DNA of 64,000 nucleotides from Pohlia nutans (lineage: Eukaryota > Streptophyta > Bryopsida > Bryales > Mniaceae): the NCBI GenBank assembly GCA_022496805.1, contig CM040099.1, positions 20,692,031-20,756,030 on the forward strand. Direction: 5' to 3'. The notes under the pieces were generated by a model. That model was not told the origin of the DNA. It saw only the letters and a program-made list of their open reading frames with translations, and made no database searches. The position numbers were made by a program, and so were the translations under genes. This document shows positions 56,487-64,000 of the stretch, piece by piece. Numbering within the stretch: position 1 is the first letter of the stretch; the number at the start of each line of letters is the position of its first letter.

Positions 56487-58543
56487 AGCCAAACTTCAAA
56501 GCAAATCCTCGCAGTAGCTCTGCGTGTCCAACTGTGAAACGCAGGCCCCTTTCCTTTTCTGCAATGACGGCCGTGTCCCAAACGAGGTCCCCAAATCACA
56601 TCCCGTAAATTCCACGTCCCAAAGCCAGCCATAACGTCCATTTCAATAATTCCATGTTTTTTTTCTTACATGCAATTTTTCTCATTTTCGAGGGTTATTT
56701 TCCACAGCTTTTGTTTCATTTCAATTCTCGTTTCAGAGCTTTTATTTTTCATATTATTGTGTACACCAAAATGAAGCAAAATATGTAGTTTTTTATATTA
56801 ATTGACCAAATTAAAAATAAAATAAAAATCATTGTTACTAAGTAGATTATCAAAAAGTGCCTTGAGACTACCTATTGGTTGACGCAATTAGAGACCACCT
56901 TTTGGTGCCCGCGTCACTAAGGTGCAGATTACAGTATCGGGTCTGTGGTCGGCTCGGGAGATCAGAGCCCTTCGTGCATTGATTCTGATCCTACGGTCAC
57001 TGTTGTTCGAGGTGGCAGTTTAGGACGCGGGTGAGCATGTTGAGCCAGATGCCATTTGAGCACGGATCCCGATACGCTGGCGGGACACCAGTCTCACATC
57101 CCTTTGAAAATATCATTAGTTGCTCCTAGCTTGATACCCCTTTTGGCAATATAATTAATTGTTCCTTCAAGCCTGACGTCCGGCCTGTGAGAATATAATT
57201 AATTGCTCCTTAAGAGTTAGTTACGCTAGGCTATGGAAACGCGGTTTGAGGTAGGAGCACATGCCAGCTCAAACACAAAGGCAATGAACGACCTAAGGCA
57301 ATGGAAACATTGAATGTAGTTTTCCTCATTTTTGAGAGTTGATTTCAATGTTTTCTTTTCATTCTTTTGAGATTTTTTTATATACAATATAGTGTACACC
57401 AAAATGAAGAAAAATGTGTGATTAATTTCTTTAGTAGATCAAATTGACATTTTAAATTTTTTGCTACAAAGTAGCTAATTAACCCCTAAACGTCCTCAAG
57501 TATATGGCACTATATCAAGCAAAGTGTACTTCCGAAGCAAAGTATACTTGGTATAGTGTCATATAGATTGCACGCCTTCCACACGTTGTTGGATTAGATT
57601 CATGTCGTTTAGGTTTTATTTTATTTTTTGTATGGATTCAACTCACGTTGAAATGGACAAAAATAGCAAACCCTGTCAAGGTTTTAACTGACATTGGCAG
57701 TATAGTTTTAACATAGACTTAATAAAATTGTAAACATGAGTACCGTACGTTAAGGTGAGTTTCGTCAACAAAGTGTCGAAATGATATATTTTAGAATTCA
57801 AATTGTATAAAATGTCATTTTTTAATTTTCAAAATTGTGGAAAATTTACTAATTTTGGCGCTTGAAATTTCACAATGAACTAGAGACATTAGAGTTATTT
57901 GTGAAGTTAAGCAAACAAATTCCACAAAAGGAAATACAAGGCAAAATTGATATTTTAGCTTGAAAGACGGCAAAAAATGAGTTTTAACTCTTTCTTTTTC
58001 AACCAATCACAACGCACTACATTGTCAGGGAGATTCAAACCTTGGACTTTCCCAAAGCTAGAAGTTACTCCAAGGCACACTCAAGTTCTTGCCATGGAAT
58101 CTTCACGTGCCCCCACACCAACCCACATGTTTGCTCAAAGCAAGAGCTTGACTCCCTATGTTCGACAACCTCTGTGATTTCTATTTGTAAGCTGAAAACA
58201 CAATGTAGCAGAGGGGCTACCTCCCACCCCCTCCCCGACTTTACACATAACTCAATTCATATAAATTTGTTTGTGTTTTCCAGATTTTAGTTTACAAATT
58301 TTTCATGTTTTAGACATACTCCGATTTTTGTTTAATTATTTACAAAACTGACTTGAATGTAGAGTAAATTGCAATTGTTGGCATGAATAATAAGTCCATT
58401 AAAACCCTAAGAATCATCAATCTGCTCACTATGGCTAAAGTGTGGATTTATTGCGACAGAATTTAACGACTCTGTAAAGAGGATCACACCGTTATTGCAT
58501 TATTTTAGGGTTGGGTGATACAGAGTATTTATCAGCTGGCGAC
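56487..58543. other. intergenic between divergent PDX3 and ERD2-like genes
   Basis: The PDX3 promoter and 5' UTR lie just right of 56486. A GC-rich block at about 56880-57110 differs from its AT-rich surroundings, and three short repeats of AATATAATTAATTG(C/T)TCCTT follow at 57105-57215. No gene was recognised. Confidence 0.45.
57483..57613. mobile_element. degenerate TTAA-type element end
   Basis: TTAA (57479-57482) followed by CCCCTAAACGTCCTCAAG; CATGTCGTTTAGG near 57600-57613 may be the decayed opposite end. Confidence 0.4.
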
Positions 58544-61500
58544 ATGAGTTTCACAAATACTGGTACCCGAAAGAAGTCGCGTCCAAATCCCACGGAATGT
58601 ATGGAAAAGAAAAGCTCACGAGGAAAGACCCTTGTGAGCACAATTGCATTCCTGTTGTATATAAAACTGGTTTACAGTGATGTGCGTTGGCTTCCTATTG
58701 CTGCAGAAATTGTTCGACTTCTAGGCCTCGGCTGCCTGGTTCACAAGATTGGTCGGGAGGAGACTTGTGCTGGTAATCATACTCTAAAAAGAAAAATTTA
58801 CAAAATGCCTGAAGTCCCATAAAATTTAGTAGCATGCATTGTCTCTATCCTCGCTTTACAGTAGATGGTGTGGAATATTCTACACCCAACAGTATTTCAT
58901 TAGTAATTAAGTGGACAGGTGGAGGCTCAACGTGATGAGGAGATTGCATGAAGGAAAGGCAATGGGCATGAAGGCTATTGAATGTTATGCTAGGGATTGG
59001 CACCTTTAGGGTTACAGGGAATTTACATATTGCTTGGTGTACGGTACTCAGCTGTCATGATGAGCATCTCATGTCAAATAATTAAATTTTTTGGAAAACT
59101 CTTTTTCAACGAGTGTCATAAGGTTCTTTTGCCCATGTGATACTCACCTCCCAATCTGACCTTATTATGTCAGTGAATAACATACCGGATTCCGGAATAC
59201 GAGATTTTGTCATATTAGTTAAGCTCAACTAAGATTGAGTTGGTTGCCTCTCGCCAACGATAGTCCATTGAATCCATGCTCCCTGATACTTTTTGGATTT
59301 TTTATAAAAGAATACTATAGAGCCTTGATGATTTTTAGATTCTTTATTAAAAAAAACTACTATATATCCACATATCAAGAAGGGTTTGAAGAAGGGTGTG
59401 ATCTCCCAACTGCTAAAGACCCTTTTGGTCAATTTTGAGAATATTCTACAAGATTTTTTTTAAAAAGACTACAAAATAGATCTTTGTTGAAAAACAAATT
59501 CCTGAAGATTTGGACTTCTCTTCTTACAATTATTTTTTGTTGATACTCACAACTGACTATAGTACGGTATTTGGTTTTTGCAGGTTTGTCGTTCAAATCA
59601 CAGGTGATCACAGTCATGTTACTTTTCGTGCGTCTCTACTGCAGCTCAGTGATGCAGCAAGACGTTCATGTGTTCATGGACTTCTTTACGCTCGTCGTGA
59701 CGTCGTGGGTGCTCTGTAAGATGCAGTTCAAACTGAGGTCCACTTACTCCAAAGAGCTTGACCATTTCTCCTTAAACTACTTGGTAACTAATTCAACGGA
59801 ATCTCATTATGGTTGTGTCTGTAATTAATGCAATTCAAAGTGCACAAAGCTCTAAAAACTAGGATTATAGGTTTCTACACACCTGCTTGCCAATGTTGTG
59901 AATTTCCATAAATACAATAAAATTGACGTTACAGGCTCAAGATGAGCTTGAACCCACATGTTGATGTCATGTAGAGCATCTTTGTTTAAAATTCAAGGTC
60001 TTTCACTAATACTTCTAGCATGTGGCATTACATATTTGGTGTAGTAGGCCTTTTGGATAGAGTTTCAGCTATTATCGGTCTTGTAAATTAAAAATGCACG
60101 ACCAGAACACTTGCATGTCAACGTGAATGACTATTAATGCATCAACCTTCATGTTAATATGACGTTACACATGCAGGTTCCATATGGAAAGTTGTCCCTA
60201 AACCCTAAAGGACCAAGGATTCACGGTTTCAAAATGACAAATCTAAAAAAATCACATTGTGAAAAATGTAATTTAGATGGGACCAACTTATTTATTACTA
60301 GAATCAGAGAAGAACATTACATATAAAATTTGAACAAAAGAAAGCCCACATAAAACCTACTCAAAAATCCTAAAAAGAACATGAGATCCAATTTGAGCTT
60401 TTTGGTCTTTTAGAGATTAAATGATATTAACTCGTTGTAATCCCATCTTTACACTAATCCCTGAAAAGAAACAATGAGGATCATTTCATTTCATTATTTT
60501 ATTAAGTTAACTATTTGAGTTGGTTTCGAGCATTGCAGTTGACTCCATGTGCAATATTGTCCATTTTTTTACATCCACGGACCACATATCCGTTTTTCTA
60601 CCGGACGTTGTGGGCATTTGGTGTTTATTTGGAGACCATCCAGATCCTCCCTCAACTAAATCTCATGCAGTCCATTCAGGTACATTCTTGAACCCTAAAT
60701 AATTGTAAGGCTTTTGGTTGTTTTCATTGTTGTTTTCATTGTTAATTTCATTGCTACTGTATAATGAAAAAAATCTAAAACTGTCACTTTAACCCCTAAA
60801 TGTCTGAGCATGCCTTTGCGGCCAATTGAATACATTTTATTTTGATTATATTTGGAATGAATCCACACCTTTAATAGGTTTGAGCTCAAAAGACAAGTTG
60901 AAATTGAGATCAATGCAGTCCTAGTGAGCTACTGAGATCCCAATTTAGAGTTTTTTGTTGGTAGAAAATCCCAATCATACGACAGCGTGTATACTATCCC
61001 CATGGGACGTTTAGGAGCTAAGTAATTTAGCATACACGTTTCTTAACCCTTTAACATCCTAATTCATCATTGATTTTGAAGATGTGTTATAAAATGATTA
61101 ATGATAACAAAAATGGAGTTGATGGACAAAGCTAAGTTGTAATTGTCAATGTGGAGATCACATATGTATGGTTGGATTTATCATACTTTTTTATTAATAA
61201 ATTTAAATTAAATTTTCAAGCTTTTCTTTTGAAATTCAATTTAAAATCCCAAATTAACAAAACAAATTTAAAAAAAATTGTAATGACTTTGAAATAACAT
61301 GCACTATGAGATAGTATGATTTCCATTATTTGATTCTACTTATTTTGGAAAATCATGTTTAGGACCTCACTTTTTGAACTAAGAATGAAACTTGATATAA
61401 TCCAATTCTGTTATTTTGAAAAAAATCATAATATCTTATTTTGAAAATCCACACCATACAAATGATAGTCAAGTGGCACAAGAATCTAGAAAAAAATTGA

Positions 61501-63875
61501 ATGGATGAAAAAATGTACAAGATGTAGTTTAGAGAAAGGTTACAATATGTTTGTCGTCCATTATATAGACGCAAGCGCATCAAAGGGTTAAGTAGAATAT
61601 TTCTATAGTATTAGCAATTTAAAATGATGATTTATCCAAGATTTTATTTATTTATATATTTATTTATTGGATAAACTATGTAATTACTACAAATTTTCAA
61701 AGCGAAAGTTGCCTAAATCACTGAAATTATCTTGTAGACTTGTCATGAAACCAATACTTATTGCAATCAAAGAAAACAAAATATGGGACGGTTTCAATGC
61801 ACTTCATGGGAACAATTTGAAAGCAACTCTACACAGTTGTAGAGACGGTCTTGGAGGTTTCACCCTTAATCTCTAGAGAACCAAGGATTTATGGTTTTAA
61901 AGTGTCAAGTTCCATTGATCATATTGTGAAAAATATAATTTAGATGAGACCAAATTTTATATCACCACAATTTGTGAAGAACATTGCATGTGTTGTTCAA
62001 AAATAATTAAATTTGAACAAAAAGAAGTATGTTTAGGACATGGGCGTTCTCATGGTACGGGTGAGTGAATCGAAAGGCCTCAAAATCAAGTACTGATTTC
62101 TAAAGTAGTGATTAAAATGTCTTTAATTAGAAATTTTTCAATTAGAGCTTCTTATTTAATTATAATGTCCATCAAATTTATTTTTCAAAATTATTCATCT
62201 TTAATACATTAAATTTGATTTTTAATAACAATGTAGAACCCTTGTTTTCCAAAAAAAATGATTTTTTTAATGATTTTTACCCTTTCCACACTATTTTTGG
62301 TGTATAAATTTCACGTTTCACTAAATCACTATATGTACATGTGATTTAAGAAACAAAACCTTTATATGAATTTCTTGATCTTGCACATTTTTCCATTCTT
62401 AAATTTTCAAGGCTTGTTTAATATCATGGAATGGAAGAATTCTATTATTAGACTATAATTTTCTTATTATTCAACATCTAATCACATGAGACCATGTAAA
62501 AATTTGACTAATTAAATTCTAATTATCTACAATCCTTTTTCCACGACATTTAGTTGAAACACTAAATTGTATTTTCTACTAATGTGGTCGTTGTGAGGCA
62601 CTGATTCAAAAATAAAGTTAGCCAAAAATATCATTGTATGAATATTCCTTATACTCCTAAACCTTCAAAATCTAATACATCCATCATTTACAGAAAATTA
62701 ACTAGAATTTTCCAAAGTCCATTTTCTTCAAAAACCCGTCACTTTGGAAGCCATCCTTGGGGGGTGACCAAGCAAAAAGTTGAAATCCCTATAAACTAAA
62801 CTATAGGACCCTAATTATAAAATTTTATATGTAATATAGGATGCTTTAAATACAAGTAAGGAACAATTCAAAGATCTATTTAGAATATACTTAGAATTTT
62901 CTAGAATACATCCCAAATATTCCAGATCATGTGATATCCTCCATTCAAATACCCTCTTTAACGCACATGGTTACACTAGATATATGTTAGTGACCACCTC
63001 GAGAAATCACCCTATTTCTGCTATTGTTTATTAGTATTGTACACATCAATTGTTTCTAATGTAAGAGATTGATACATAGTGACACAAATAATCACATGGC
63101 ATGGATAAGATGGTTTCCGTTAGTTGTTTGTTGAATCCATGCATTGCAAAATACTTCATTATATTGTATTTAGCAATGTACAGTCTACCCTCTATAATAT
63201 GACACTCCATAAATCCATATTATGACAATATAATTGTTTCAAGGAATACACACGTGACAAGTCATTCATGAAACCAATCCATGCCTACCACCTTGAAGTT
63301 GGGGCTTCCGAAACATGTCATAATAAAGAGGAACAACTGTAATAACATCTTTCATTTTTCTTTCAATGAACGGGGAGGTTTCTAAAGAAACCAACTAAAA
63401 TGCAATATTTTACAAAAGAAATTCGTTTTAGACAAGAACCCATCCTGTTATTACCCATGTTTCACCTAGGTAGCACCCAAGTATCACAAATCTTATTTGG
63501 ATTTTAGCCTAAAACTATGAGTTTCAACTGGTAATTTGACAATTCCATTTGGCTGATTTTACACTAACTGTTGAATCTCCCTGTACATTGATCTAAAGAA
63601 GGAAAAAAAAAACAGGGCTTAATGATATGTTCATGGAGAATTGAGGATAGTAGTCTTATACCAATAGCCCTTTGTCCGGTGGGCATTGTCAAGACGAACA
63701 AACACTTTATTCATGCCGGCCTCGAAAGAGGTCCGGAGCTTTTTTATAAATATATTCATGGAGAATTGAGCAAGTGTGTGTATTCTGTGAGCAGGTGATT
63801 GAGCCTCACACTGCTCATTATGTGTTTGCCATTGGAGTATCACGCCTCTTGAACTGCATGTACTACGTCATCCGG
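58544..63875 (+). CDS. ERD2-like (KDEL receptor family) protein, 3' end beyond the window
   Basis: Four exons are visible: 58544-58772, 59584-59783, 60539-60679 and 63795-63875, with phases 1, 0, 0 agreeing (217 residues so far). The protein reads LLYIKLVYSD, IVRLLGLGCLVHKIGREETC, AGLSFKSQVITVML, FVRLYCSSVMQQDVHVFMD, CKMQFKLRSTY, TPCAILSIFLHP, FGVYLETIQILPQLNLMQS and VIEPHTAHYVFAIGVSRLLN. These match the seven-helix ERD2 fold in order. The extra N-terminal helix and the CAGLS junction resemble the plant ERD2-like (ERP) subgroup and not the canonical HDEL receptors. Canonical ERD2 returns escaped ER proteins from the Golgi; ERD2-like functions are less certain. The last helix-encoding exon(s) lie outside the window. 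No lesion is seen. Confidence 0.85.
60199..60416 (+). mobile_element. family A MITE in the ERD2-like upstream intron region
   Basis: ACCCTAAAGGACCAAGGATT to GGTCTTTTAGAGAT, with the family core (AAATGACAAATC, CACATTGTGAAAAATGTAAT, GAAGAACATTAC). Lies in intron 2 of the ERD2-like gene; terminal TTAA decayed. Confidence 0.6.
60793..61017. mobile_element. TTAA-type element in ERD2-like intron 3
   Basis: TTAA (60789-60792) then CCCCTAAATGTCTGAGC; the opposite end GGGACGTTTAGGAG is followed by CTAA, a diverged TTAA. Non-coding. Confidence 0.55.
61047..61587. mobile_element. TTAA-flanked R2 element, uninterrupted copy
   Basis: 541 bp from CCCTTTAACATCC to CGCATCAAAGGG with TTAA at 61043-61046 and 61588-61591. 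It is the intact homologue of the interrupted element 47715-49328. Non-coding, in intron 3 of the ERD2-like gene. Confidence 0.75.
61866..62045 (+). mobile_element. family A MITE, truncated
   Basis: CCAAGGATTTATGGTTTTAA, then TTGATCATATTGTGAAAAAT and GAAGAACATTGCATGTGTTG, then AAAAAGAAGTATG. The left end (CTCTAGAGAACC) is diverged and the right end is missing. Confidence 0.6.
62046..63794. other. rest of ERD2-like intron 3
   Basis: AT-rich intron sequence with no further gene, RNA or complete transposon recognised. Confidence 0.45.
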
Positions 63876-64000
63876 GTTTGATCTCCTCCCTCTCACTGAT
63901 CTATCAAAACGGTTGTCTTTTCAAAAACTTTTAGTGTGAAGAAATCTATACCGTTGTCCGATAGTAGGGTTGGAAAATTTTGTTTTCAAAAATAGAAAAT

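Noticed and set aside
56219..56641. 140-codon minus-strand frame at the start of PDX3
   Set aside because: It covers the 5' UTR, exon 1 in another frame and intron repeats; the exon 1 ATG at 56486 joins the rest in phase and this frame does not.
57000..57110. tRNA-derived SINE or tRNA gene in the GC-rich block
   Set aside because: I looked for A-box and B-box (GTTCGA) patterns and a cloverleaf; only a loose GTTGTTCGAGG was present and no fold was convincing.

Overview
This window reads as nuclear DNA of a land plant. The genes have many GT-AG introns and 50-60% GC exons in an AT-rich background. They include a plant-type fusion of NAD(P)H-hydrate epimerase with pyridoxine-phosphate oxidase, a plant ERD2-like receptor, a proteasome alpha subunit, LTP-type cysteine-rich secreted proteins and plant-like U2 snRNA genes. 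Large introns, dense small DNA transposons and no recognisable LTR retrotransposon suggest a non-flowering plant (lycophyte, fern or bryophyte). That lineage call is inference only.

Layout. At 1-262 is the first exon of a small membrane protein, on the minus strand and cut by the window edge. At 3965-7038 is a two-exon 20S proteasome alpha subunit (PAF1/PSMA1 type) whose intron is full of small repeats. At 9242-10869 is a Tc1-type DD34E transposon with a broken transposase. From about 11150 to 27560 lies an imperfect inverted duplication. Each arm carries an LTP-like gene, a CCR4-like nuclease gene (intact in the left arm, frameshifted in the right) and a U2 snRNA gene. The 4.2-kb loop holds a seven-exon UBL/SAYSvFN gene. 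A 3.18-kb Mutator-like element and two MITEs entered the left arm after the duplication, and the right arm still shows the empty sites. A third partial copy of the arm, with LTP copy 3, lies at 45590-47620.

From 27.5 to 45 kb there are mostly mobile elements: two ~930-bp near-identical elements flanked by TTAA, a 6.6-kb CACTA element (30872-37460, target duplication ATA) with captured gene-like exons and nested insertions, dispersed repeats, and a second member of the small membrane-protein family starting at 40863. From 47.7 to 49.3 kb is a three-layer nest of elements. From 49656 to 56486 is the complete 17-exon PDX3-type gene on the minus strand (607 residues). From 58544 to the right edge is an ERD2-like (KDEL-receptor family) gene with four exons visible and its 3' end outside the window.

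The most notable signal is a family of non-autonomous elements with ends CCC(C/T)TAAA...TTTAGGG(G) that almost always sit between two TTAA tetranucleotides. This is a piggyBac-like target preference, which is unusual in a plant. One insertion has a homologous unoccupied copy elsewhere in the window.
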